From NCBI GenBank assembly GCA_021234155.1, contig JAJEKV010000039.1, positions 8,137,077 to 8,201,076 of the forward strand: 64,000 nt of DNA, given 5' to 3'. This DNA comes from Isoetes taiwanensis. Lineage: Eukaryota; Streptophyta; Lycopodiopsida; Isoetales; Isoetaceae. The position numbers and the translations under genes are program-made. Below are positions 22,356 through 32,795 of the stretch, piece after piece (position 1 is the stretch's first letter; the number at the start of each line of letters is the position of its first letter). The notes under the pieces were generated by a model. That model was given only the letters and a program-made list of their open reading frames with translations, did no database searches and was not told the origin of the DNA.

Positions 22356-25300
22356 TCAAAGATATAGACTACTCTTGTACTCCAAAACTCGGTCCAGAAG
22401 ATGATCATGAACATCCATTGGAAGTTCATATGTGTTATCATTTGCATGTAACATATCAAAACAACATGACATGACCAAGTGGCTATATGCATGGCATTCT
22501 GGTGCATCCTCAAGCAATTCATATTGATTTCCTCCCATGAACTTGTAATACTTTTTGACGTAACCACTTCTCTTCTTGCAAATTTAGCACCCCATGCATC
22601 TTTAAATGCCTTTTCCACAATGTGCTTAGGTTTAGTGCATCGGATAATATAAAAGTCCACTTTTTCTTTGTTGTTGGCCTCAGATGGTACTGCAAAATTA
22701 TCCCCAACATCAACTACATCAGATACCCATTCATGATCCCCTTCATAGATAGGACCCTGCAGAGTTTCCAGCACCTCTTCAACACCAGGACTTAGTTCAG
22801 AATAAACCCAAGATCCTATTCTGCTTTTGTTTATGCACTTCCCATACTTTCCCTTGTGACGACAAAAGCAACTGAAATCCATATGAGCTACCTGAGTAGG
22901 GTCATTGGCATGAACAGGCCTGATACAATGGAACTTTCTTGATCCTGTTAATGTCTTACAATCATGGCTATCACTCCTATCAACATCATTGATAGTTATC
23001 TCCCAAAAAAACCTGTAAAAAATAATGTTCAATATTGTTTTAAACACAACTAATTTCCATACTAGCACCATACCTATATTTTTCCTCTCCTTCATTCTCA
23101 CAATCTGATTTAAAATGTGAAATGCAAAACACAACTACATCATGTGCATTCCTTAGTGGTACTGAATTCCTCTTCAACATCTCATGTGTGAGTGCTCTTT
23201 TTATTACAGCTCCAGCACCATCATGTTCACCTGCATTTGTTCATTACAAAAATCTAAAGAACAAAAAAAGCAAAGATAAAACAATAGAGTAAAAGTTGAA
23301 GTATTTACCTTTGCCATGATATGATGCAAAGAAGTTCGTTTATTGGTATTCCTGTTTTTTTGAAAGAATCGCCAAGGAAGTAGAACATCCTTGCACCTTT
23401 AAATTGATGGGAACAACCATCAGACCACATGACATGATTCTTGTAGTTGACACCTCTATCAACAAGAAAAATAGCATGTTTTACGCAAGCAATGTTGAAC
23501 AAACGTAACATCATGTTTCTCTGTCATCACTTATATAGAAATGTGTTTCCTTAACGATCTTTCTTTCTTGCTCTGTAGAATTGGTAGCATGCCTATAAGT
23601 GATATGCACCAAAATGGTGCATTGGTCATTCCTCCAATGCAGGCTTTGTATTTCTTGTTGAATTTTGAAGGTATAGTTCTCTGCAAAGTCAATGACTGAA
23701 ACTATAGTGTCCTTTGGAAAGGTTGCCAAGCACTCCACGAACTGCTTTTGCTTGCCATCTTGCTTCATAATTATAAGGAATAAAAGCATTAAGAAAGGTG
23801 TCACCAAATTTGAATAACTCTGGTACTGGTGTTTTCTTGTACACAAGCTTGTTGACGGGTTTGGGAGCTTGCTGTAAATGACAATAAACACATGTCATTA
23901 CCACCTTCTTGGAATAAGCAATTCATTAGCAGTATAGTACCTTCTTAGTAGCTATTGAAACTTCTTTCTGACCAGGCTGCTCAACAACAGTTTGCTTACC
24001 AATTCTCTTTGCAGTCTTCAAGGAATCCGCTATTGTTTGCACTTTTCTTCTTCACATTTTTCACCTTTCAAAGAGCCTTTAATGGGTTCTTCAACTATGT
24101 TACGCCCCATAATAACTATTTCTATAAGAATGGCAATTGTTCTTAGTTGATTATAAGTGTGCAAAATGTTACCTTGTAAATCATAAACCTGTCATATAAG
24201 AAAACAGTTTCAATTCATGTACATTTCACAAGAACGTGTCAAGAACATGTGCATCACCTTAACAAATGTCTTCCACTCTACTTGATGGTCCAACTTGTAA
24301 TCTCTTTCTTGTGGACAAGTTGGGATCTTTTTTGTTCCACATGTTTTGCATTTTCAAGAGAGCAGTTATGTTGATGCCACTCTTCCCGAATCATCCTTAG
24401 AACATACCATAGCTCTCCAAAGCTCAGAGGTTGAAGTGTATGTAAATATACACGCATTGCAAGTCGGTCCTGGACCACATAAATCACAATTGCATGTGCA
24501 ATTGGTACCATGAATGTTCTGATCTAGTCTTACTTTGTTTATGGCCAGTCTCACAAAGTCAATTCTCAAATGATAGATCAAAGAAGACAAGTTTCTCTAT
24601 CTTTTACCTTCCTCACATATGGAGGTTTCAGAGCATGGAATGCTGAAAATGATATTTGAAATTCTGGATATTGTTTTACAAAGCGTTGGTAAAAAACTAC
24701 CTGCAGAAACAGTCAGCAGCATGTCAGCAGTATTAAAACTTTTCATCATTGTAACAATTTTCTTAAGAATTACCTGGGTCTCCTCAAGAAAGTGAAGTGC
24801 ATGCAAGATCTTCTTTCCTGATGAGGCTTTAATCTTGATGACATGCTTCTTACATGGAGAAACCCTTGTGTTGTACCTCCAAAAGTCAACAACTAGTTTT
24901 CTCTCATTGTAAGATAGTTTGTCACATCTAATCTTATTCTTGAACATAGACCATGGTCCATCACCATGTTCAGCACATACTCTCCTTCTTACAGCAGTTG
25001 TAACAATCTTTCTGTTCAAGCATAGAGTTCTAGAGAATGCTGATTTGTTGATGTCACTATTGACAGCATAAACCATGGCAGCATTTCTTGCCCTCCTAAT
25101 ATCTGTTTTCTTCTCATTCTTATGAGCTGCAAAAGATTTTTTTAAATTTTCTACAATACTCTTCAATACAAACTCTTCCTTGCTGCTTGGAACAGCAAGT
25201 TCAGGAAGCCACTTTGCTGCAGATTGAAGTATCTCCTTTCTATCTTTAAAATTTGCACTTTGAAGAACCTTTTTTACCTTGAGTGCAACTCTTTTTGATA

Positions 25301-26104
25301 ACCTTTGCTTTTTCCATGTGCTGAGATCTCCTTGTAGTAAGGCTTCTTCATCTGCTGCAAGCTCTCTTTCCCTTTTAAGACTCCTCTCCTTTCTCCTTAA
25401 CTCAGCTCTATACCTTCTAAAAGCATCACCATCTGCAAAATATTTTTGAAGTTCAATATTAGAGAAATCTTTCAGGTTCGAGTAAATTGCTAAACTTACT
25501 TACCTTCAAAACAAGGTTCTTCATGACATTGGGTTTCTTGAGTGCTTTGTTGGCGCCAACCTTCATAATCTTCAAAGTCTTGGGGAAAAGAATCTAAAAA
25601 TGGATAAGAAATAAAATTACTTAAATTAAGTAAAAAGAAAAGAAAAAGACTTGGAAATTACCTTGGAAACAAGGCTGCAAAACTTCGTGACATTCATTGC
25701 CTTCAGGTAATTGCGCATTTGATTCAATTTGTTCATAAGGTTCGGGAAAAGATTCTAAACATGAAAGCAGTTCATCAAAACAACCAACACCAACAAATTA
25801 GGAGAGCAGTTCCCAACAACTATGAAGTAAATTAGTACCGGATGTATGGGATCCTGTTGTAGCAAAGTGGATCTCTTGTTCGCAGATCTTGATTCACAAA
25901 TAAGTTGCTTATCATTCAAATTGTGTATATTTTGCTTGTCAGCACCAAATAATATGTAATGAATTATGAGTATCAGTTACCATGCTGCAATTCTTGCACA
26001 AATTCGCTTGTATTTATCCCGGAAATGGAATCTTCAATTGCAGATTGCTGAGAAATTGCATCAGCAATTCGAGAACAAATGGCAGAGAAGTTTTCACCCA
26101 CGTT
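22356..26104 (-). pseudogene. Transposon B transposase (DDE type), frameshifted
   Basis: Read leftward. Early exons at 26104-25981 (NVGENFSAICSRIADAISQQ), 25754-25662 and 25593-25504 precede the exon carrying DAFRRYRAELRRKERSLKRE and AEHGDGPWSMFKNKIRCDKL (about 25435-24775). Then come a Cys-rich exon (NCTCNCDLCGPGPTC), the core VIDFAENYTF (about 23690), MWSDGCSHQFKGA (about 23425), HGK/GEHDGAGAVIKRAL (spanning an intron, about 23310-23200) and a long C-terminal exon (about 23010-22356) ending HDHLLDRVLEYKSSLYL. Compared with A there are single-base shifts near 24600, 23745, 23520, 23350 and 22540, so it is probably dead although the exon layout is clear. It would catalyse cut-and-paste at the GGGTRT termini. 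Confidence 0.75.
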
Positions 26105-27155
26105 CTGAAAAAAAATTGAAGGCTAGATAGCGGTTTGTCCACATCAAAATTAACATGTGTCTTGCACCACGAGATGCACAAAATGCCTCTCTCCAGTGCG
26201 CCATAGCCAGAACTGGAGAAAATTAGCAGCAAAGAAACTCATGAAATTATTGCTGTGGACAGTACCAAAACCGCCAAATCTAATTTTAAAATTCATTTTG
26301 CATCAGCGGTCACAACCTCGGATCAGCAGCACGGATTAGCAGCACCACGGATTCTTTGAAGTGGCAAATTAGGTGCCGGATCGACCAACGTAATTTGGCT
26401 TCAAGAGAAAATGACGTGAAGGCCTTTGGCGTCTGGGCGAAAATGTAATGTGACGGGTCCAAAGACTCAACCAAAGACACGCGTCATTAAGCCCACACTA
26501 GAGATTGAGTATGTAAATAAAAAACACACCCAACTTCATTGTTAGTGGGCTTGGATTTTTGGTAAATCCTTCCAAGAAGGTCGTTCAGCTGGGTTTCATA
26601 GGCAGGCCGAATAAATTTCAGGTTAATCTTCCCTTTCATGAGTGGCATCTTCCAAACTCGAAGAAAATCGGCCTCTATAACATCTTTTGCCTTAATTTCT
26701 TTGGGCTTTTTCCCTTTGTTAGAAAGAGCCCGGTTAACATGGAATTCATATTCCGTTCTCGCCATCAGCATGTCTTGCAAGCAAAAAAAAGGTCAGAACT
26801 TCATAGGCCAAAGGGAAATTTGAGAGCTCCACAAAAGAAAAGGACAGTAACCTCGCGGAATTGAGCGCCATCACAAATCTGTTCTTGCTTGATGAATTCG
26901 GAAAACAGAGAATAGGAGAAGCTTGATCGACTGAATAGATTTGAAGCGAGGATGGCAATGATGCATTTGAAATTATGAAAAAATAGGGAATGGCTCGAAG
27001 AAAATTCGCGCTCAAAAATCGATGACGAATGATGAAGGGTGTACCCTTCACCATAATGACGGACGGCCCTGCCCTTCGCCTGACAGTCACGATTAAAGGT
27101 GCTGATCAGGTGCTGATCGTACCAAAAAATGGGTATGTCAAGCATAAAAACACCC

Positions 27156-28101
27156 TCTAAATCTTTTGATATACAATGGAATTAAAAGATTTCCAGGCAC
27201 TGATAAGTGCAGTTGTAAGGGAAAGAGCATTGTAGATTATTTTATTGCATCTGAGTCTCTTATAGAGCAGGTCACATACCTTCATATATCAAACATTAGA
27301 AAGGAATCAGATCATGTTCCAATCATAGTGTATATTGTTGTTATAGGGGCAACTAGGCATAGCGCAGAAGCCAGCAAGGACTCTGTGTATGTCAATAATA
27401 AAAAGGCAAGGCGATACATGGAACTATGTGAAGAATGTGATGAACACAATATGGCCACAGGGTGCTGCAAAGATAAGCGAGGTTTTGACCTCTCTAGTAC
27501 TAAGTACAACAAAAATATATTTCAGTTCAGGACGAAGAAAAAAGGGACTGCCTTGCAACCCATGGTTTGACGACGAGTGTAAGCTTAAAAGAATACAATA
27601 TAAAAGGGCACAAGGGGGGCATAGGTTGGAATTGATTAAAGAGTACAAGACTTTAGTTAGACAAAAGAAAAGAGCACTTATATACCACAAACAAGAGGAA
27701 TTGGTTGCGAGTCTGGTGACGAAGCCTAGTAAGTTCTGGAAAAAGATGAAAGAAAGGAAGCAAAGCATGCAGCATTTAAAACTAGAAGATCTTGTGCACA
27801 GGTTAAAAAAGTCTATCACATTGATGGCATATCAGAAACCCAAAAAATGCTCAAAACTCACTTTGAACAACTAAAGATGTATGTGAGGGCCTAAGTAAAC
27901 TGGCAAATGGGAAAGCAGCAGATACACGGCTTGATGGCTGAAATGCTCAAACGAAGGTGTTGGGGAGGGGGTGGCACGATATAATAACCCAAATGTTCAA
28001 TAATGCAACGCAAGAGGGATTTCTGCCAGAATGGCAAATTAATAGAGTTGTTCCTATTCATAAGGCTGGAAATGAGCATGACCTGAACAATTATCGCATG
28101 A
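27156..28101 (+). pseudogene. LINE ORF2, continuation after transposon A (endonuclease end, start of RT)
   Basis: Resumes the endonuclease domain with SIVDYFIASES and ESDHVPIIVYIV (the conserved SDH). The linker includes NPWFDDECKLKRIQYKRAQ, the region joining endonuclease and RT, then the N-terminal RT blocks NGKAA and FLPEWQINRVVPIHKAGNEH, and NNYRMI, where homology stops at 28101. One frameshift lies near 27560 and another near 27940. The catalytic RT motifs A-C are missing, so the LINE is cut off here, next to a 48-bp repeat. Confidence 0.8.
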
Positions 28102-29511
28102 TTCTAGAGCCTAGTTGCACTCAATCAACACAAGAAACAACATGCTGAATGAATGAGCCATGTGGCCCTCCCTTTTATTTCCAAAATAGCAGTGCAATAA
28201 CTTTTCACTTCTAATGATCCCTCATGCACACCGGCCTTTTTGGGCATACAACAGGCATCAACGTGCCACAAGGATTCAAAACTCAAAATAAGCTCATAAA
28301 GATTTGTAGGCCTTTGTTGCTAATATCCAACACGACCCCAACATGCCAAGATTCTCGCAAAACTCGCAAGCACGTTTCCAGATCTATGTTTGAGTAAATC
28401 TGCAAAAGGAACAAAGAAACCCCTGGTACGAGGACCCCAATCAGGGTTGCCCTTAAGGCCATATCTGCATAGGCGTGATTTAGAAGGTGAGGCGAATCAT
28501 AAGCTTTCTATATTAATTTTGTAGGCGATTACTTTTTGCGACTTGAACTGTTTCATAGAAACTCTGGCGAACCTTGCCAACGTTAATGTGGTAATTGAAA
28601 TAAATAAATTAGATGTCAATTCACATACAACTTACAGGATTAAGGAAACCTATTATATTTAGCAAAATTTGAGTAGTTATTGATTTTTTGGGTATTCTAC
28701 TATAGTCCACCACTAGAGCTAGCAAACAATTACTTGATCTACAATGTTGTTAAGGGGATAATCTATGATCCTCAAAACTTAGATCCATGGAACTGGAGGC
28801 GAAACTCTAGATCTGAGCTTAAGAATGCATGGCTAATTTAAGAAAGGCGGGCGGACGAAATGGTAAAACTTTGGCGAAACAATATAATTTATTTTCAATA
28901 GTAACCTATTCAGCTTTAGTATCTCATTTTCGAAAATATTGAAAATATAGCCATTTGGCTATAAATAGCCCCTTAAGGGCCAATCTTGGCACAAAGGCTG
29001 CCACGTCTTTGGCACACAAGGGTCCACCACCATGGCGCAAAGGCCTGCAACATCGTCGCCCACTTAACTCCCAACATTCAAGACATAAGAGCTGCCCCAA
29101 CAATAAAGCTTGGCATGAGAGCCCCTAGCCCATCGTATAAGACACCATCGCAAGATCAAGAAGTCGAACAATGAGCCAATCAACATGAAAAAACTAAGCC
29201 ATTGACTCCAAGAAAACTTCAATAATGCAGGGTTACAACGCAGGGCTAAAAGGGTGGGGGGAGGGTGGGGCATGCGACCACAAAGAATAGAATAGAATAG
29301 TTTTTTTAACGTCCACGGAGACCAAACAAAGGGGAAGGCTCAAAGACGGCTGATGAAAATGAGAGGAATGCAACAAGGCTATAAATACTCTAAGAGGGAC
29401 TCCCTCAACTAGCCTCAAGAAGCGGATTTATCTGCTAATCTCAAAACGCAGATAAATCGCACTTCTAGAGCCTAGTTGCACTCAATCAACACAACGAAAC
29501 AACATGCTGAA
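28102..29511. repeat. Region bounded by a 48-bp direct repeat
   Basis: A block beginning ttctagagcctagttgcact and ending aacaacatgctgaa occurs at 28102-28149 and 29463-29511 with one inserted base. The 1.3 kb between the copies has no gene. Copy 1 sits exactly where the LINE homology ends. This may be an unknown insertion with long flanking repeats or a recombined repeat. Confidence 0.6.
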
Positions 29512-29830
29512 AACAGAGGCAGAAAAATAGGAAGCTAAATGTAGAGAATTAAGGGTACAATGTCACCACTCAAGAACCACAAAGTCAAAGAAAAATGAGC
29601 AGGCGATGGGGAGCAAGACACCAGAACACCTCCAAACAACCAGGAATACTAAAAAGAATACTACGACATCCTGCTAAGCTACTAACATGAACTATCCTAA
29701 GCTTAATAACTCAACATACCACTCCTACTCAATTACAATGAATGACAGGACTAGGAGACACAACAAAATGTTATGCCATATATAACGCTACAAAAATAAA
29801 TGAAGGCATGTGACTACTACAAAGCAAGGC

Positions 29831-32217
29831 CAACTTGGGAGATAATGAAAGATGATTTTACTCTTTTTGTCCAAGGAGCATGGAAAGCCAACAAATTGGC
29901 CCCTGCCATCAATGCTGGGCATATTGCCCTGATTCCTAAAGTGGAAAATCCAGAAGCTTTAGGAGATTGGAGACCGATCTCACTCACAAATACTACTTAT
30001 AAAATCTTGGCCAAAATCTTGGCCAATAGACTCTGTCCCCACTTGCAAAGGGTAATAAATCCATGCCAATCTGCTTTCCTCCCCACCAGGAGTATTTTGG
30101 ACAATTATCTTGGGGCATCTGAAGGTCTACACTGGAATAAGCTTTCAAACCAAGGATGCATGTTGCTGAAACTAGACTTCAAACGTGCCTATGATACAAT
30201 TAGTTGGCCATTTCTTCAAATGGCTATGACTCATTTAGGCTTCTCTGAGAAGATTTATAAGAAGGTTTGGAGTTTCAATGCTACAGCTGCATCAGCACTT
30301 CTTATAAATGGAACTCCCACCAAATTATTTCAATGTAAAAGGGGGGTTAGACAAGGCTGCCCCCTTGCACCTTATCTTTTTCTGATAGTGGCTGAGATTG
30401 TTACTAGACTTGCTCTCCACCTGCATGCTCAGAAAATGATTAATTGCCTTAATTTGCCAAAGGATCAGGGTAGTTTTGTCATTATGCAATATGCTGATGA
30501 CACCTTTGTCTTTCTCAAAGAGGGAGATCAGAGTCTTAAGCATTTTCTTGATGCCATGGATGAATTTGGGCAGGCTTCTGGGGTCTGGCTCAATAAAGAT
30601 AAATGTGCAATTCTGCTGGATGCACAGGTGAACAAAATGTTGGACATCCAAGTCCTTAAAAGAGATGCTGCCACGAAAATCTTGGGCATACCTTTAGCAC
30701 TCAATAGTACCATTCATGGTTTGTGGGAACCTATTGTCACAAGGATCAAAAGGAAGCTGCTGCAATACCCCTCTTCCCTCTCTTTGGCTGGAAGAATAGA
30801 GATAGCAAACTCTGTGATTGCCAGCACACATGTTTACTTCTCTTCAGCTATTGTGGCAGATAAGTGCTCTTATAAGCAAATAGAAGTTGCAATCAGAAGG
30901 TTTATATGGCAGGGGAAACATAAAGTGGCTTGGGCAGACCTCATTAAGCCTAGGAAATTGGGTGGCCTTGGGTGTAAGGATCTTTTTCTCCAGGCTCAAG
31001 CCTTGGCTACAAAAGTCATATATAGAGCCATATATGCAACCTCCCCCTCTCCAGCCTTGAAGCTAATTAGATATTGGGTGGAGGAATCCCATCCCATTGG
31101 CAGCAAGACCCTGAAACATAATCTCCCTGATTCTGCCTTTTTCCAACTTGAACCTTGCTCCAATACCTCATCTACTATTAGGAGAATGTTACAAGCCTGG
31201 AACTTGGCTTCTCTCTGCTACAGGCCACCTACAGTGGATGCCAGGTGTAGAGACATCAAAATGTTTTGGCACCCTGACTTAGCCCCACAAGAAATTGGAT
31301 GTCTGGCTCTCCAACATCCACAAAAATATATGCAATGGTTTATGGCAGGATACCATAGTTTTGGGGATATGAGATGTGATGAAGATAGTAGGTGGATTAC
31401 CTGGGAGGAGTTACAACAGAATACAAAGGGCTCAGCTTTAGACAAAGTGATTTTCACAAAGATTATTGGAATGGTAAACAACCATGAGGACTTGGCAGCT
31501 GCCTCCAATACCTGGACTCTCAACAATAAAGAACACTATTCAGTCAGGGAGATTTACAATGCACTTCTGGGATGCACACAGTCAAGGGCATGCACCCTAT
31601 GGCCTTGTGATGAAGATACTCTAGCTGCAGTGTGTGCCAAAGGCTGGAGAAATTATGGAGCACCAAAGATTAATACCTTTAGATGGCTCCTGTTGCATCA
31701 AAGTTTACAGACCAACCTTCCCAGATCTAAATATGACAGTAATATATTCAATCTGTGTCCCCTTGGATGTGGCCACATAGAAGACTCAAACCATGTTTTC
31801 TTATGCTCCAAAGTTGCAGAAATCTGGACTTGGACCTCACAGCTTAACCTTGAAGCACCTGCAAACCTTCTTGAATTCCTAAATAATAGCTCCAGGGTAG
31901 TTAATACTAGCAGGATTTTAACCTGCTGGATCATTTGGAAGCATAGGAATTTGGTAGCCATAGAAAACAAACCTATCAATCTGCATTGGATCAAAGTTCA
32001 GTTCTTGAATCTGCTGCAAGACACAGCCACTGCTCATAAAACACTTAGAGGAGCCAAATATGACAAAGATTGGGACCGGATAGGAAAATTCCATGGTCTA
32101 TACCACTTCTTTATTCTGGTTCTAACTGATGTTAATGGTCTTCTCCACAGATCATCAGAAGAGGATGCTGAAAATGGGAGCTCCGCCGAGAGGCTCGGAT
32201 CACCTGGTGGTAATTGA
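29831..32217 (+). CDS. L1-type LINE reverse transcriptase, partial, open frame
   Basis: An uninterrupted frame of nearly 800 codons. The apparent Met at 29800 lies upstream of the element and is not native. Numbering from 29800, RT motifs are DWRPISLTNTTYKILAK (residues 56-72), LLKLDFKRAYDTISW (about 122-136, motif A), GVRQGCPLAPYLFLIVAE (about 182-199, motif B) and QYADDTFVFL (about 230-239, motif C, catalytic Asp pair). Further on come ILGIPLALN, LAGRIEIANSVIAS and a C-terminal zf-RVT segment (APKINTFRWLLLHQSL ... CPLGCGHIEDSNHVFLC). The endonuclease domain is missing through truncation, so the copy cannot mobilise itself. Confidence 0.92.
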
Positions 32218-32512
32218 AGAATTGACAAGAGACATGGTGGCTGAGAACATGATTCTGCTCAAGCAAGAAGTTACTCATGCCAGGGCAATCAAGAAGTTGC
32301 TGAAAAACCAGGCTGTTTGGACCCACAACAATCTCAAGCCAATGTTTGAGTCCTTATTTCACCATTGGCAGCAAAGGAGGGAAGCTCGAGTACTTATGTT
32401 CATGGACTTCACCTCATTCACTACTGAGGAGCTGGATGAGATGCTCATGATCTTTGGTAATTCCAAAGTAGCGGATCTGACCTTACAGGACCTTATCGAA
32501 GCCAACCACTAA
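32150..32512 (+). CDS. Small ORF overlapping the LINE ORF2 3' end
   Basis: In the +1 frame relative to ORF2, about 120 codons run past the ORF2 stop at 32217: KMGAPPRGSDHLVVIEELTRD, then a helical, charged stretch ending LTLQDLIEANH. Its first 70 bases overlap the ORF2 end. It could be a separate third ORF, or the C-terminus of ORF2 reached by frameshift. It is open to the stop at 32510-32512, followed by 270 bp of 3' UTR. Confidence 0.5.
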   Translation, partial: DHQKRMLKMGAPPRGSDHLVVIEELTRDMVAENMILLKQEVTHARAIKKLLKNQAVWTHNNLKPMFESLFHHWQQRREARVLMFMDFTSFTTEELDEMLMIFGNSKVADLTLQDLIEANH

Positions 32513-32795
32513 GCTCTAGTATTTAGTATTCAGCTATTCTAGGAATAGCCAAGTTTTTGAACTGTTATTGGATCCAAACTTGATGCTGTATCAGCAAACT
32601 AGGATCTGGCAGTCTTTCCTTGCCTATAAACTATCTACTTCAAGCTTAGACTGTCCCTCTACTGATATGGAGGATTTTCTTTTTGATATTAATAGGTCTC
32701 CTTTGGAGTCCTATTATATTTTGATGTATCTCTTATAATTATGAATATAAAACCCACCTTGCCTTCAAAAAAAAAAAAAACAAACAAAGCAAGGC

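Larger units (their letters stand above)
19399..26531 (-). mobile_element. Transposon B: 7.1-kb relative of A nested in A's partner gene
   Basis: The TSD is AACT (19395-19398 and 26532-26535). The left terminus reads GGGTATGTTTTTACTTAACC. The right terminus, read inward, is GGGTGTGTTTTTTATTTACA. Relative to A it is inverted: the partner gene runs rightward from the left end and the transposase leftward from the right end. Gene order, convergence, the intergenic minisatellite and terminal motifs all match A. The partner-gene end carries CAGCACCTTGTTAGCACCTT (19439-19458), then four ctgacgggta decamers (19481-19522). Excision in silico restores A's partner protein (...NNEV-RVTFVRAF). Confidence 0.88.
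17866..26780 (-). pseudogene. Transposon A partner gene (coiled coil + RING-H2-like), split by transposon B
   Basis: Read leftward. The 5' part (about 26780-26532) encodes MARTEYEFHVNRALSNKGKK... ending KPTNNEV, then transposon B intervenes. It resumes at 19398 with RVTFVRAFAWASSPRAAA in the same frame and runs to 18365. Further exons are 18290-18165 and 18077-17866, each with GT/AG borders. The order is an N-terminal conserved domain (YEF...GKINLKFIRPAYE), a coiled coil (about 19200-18900), and a RING-H2-like motif C-x2-C...C-x-H-x2-H-x2-C...C-x4-C (about 18761-18632). An acidic Ser-rich tail follows, with a short repeat (AEPQGAEHQGAEPQ). The transposon-B copy is about 480 residues and homologous throughout the first three parts. 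Its function is unknown. A short first exon (MALNSA) near 26860 may exist. Apart from the insertion the frame is open. Confidence 0.75.
10614..27155 (+). mobile_element. Transposon A: two-gene DNA transposon, 16.5 kb with nested insertions
   Basis: The termini are imperfect inverted repeats. The left end reads GGGTGTATTTTCATTTGACA; the right end, read inward, is GGGTGTTTTTATGCTTGACA. The 4-bp duplication is TCTA. The transposase gene runs rightward from the left end, and the RING-H2-like partner gene runs leftward from the right end. They meet at a minisatellite (17.3-17.7 kb). Two later insertions, a LINE (13497-16186) and transposon B (19399-26531), account for about 9.8 kb, leaving about 6.7 kb of element, close to B's 7.1 kb. 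A GACATGTT...AACATGTC hairpin lies at 10630-10651. At the partner-gene end there are two copies of CAGCACCT (read inward) near 27095-27117, as in B. The superfamily is not recognised; 4-bp TSDs are known for Sola and Ginger. Confidence 0.85.
29819..32795 (+). mobile_element. Young 5'-truncated L1-type LINE
   Basis: The insertion is 29831-32783, flanked by perfect 12-bp target duplications ACAAAGCAAGGC at 29819-29830 and 32784-32795. It ends in a poly-A of about 14 after ttgccttc. It starts inside ORF2, so it is 5' truncated. The long open frame and perfect duplication mark a recent insertion. Confidence 0.93.
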
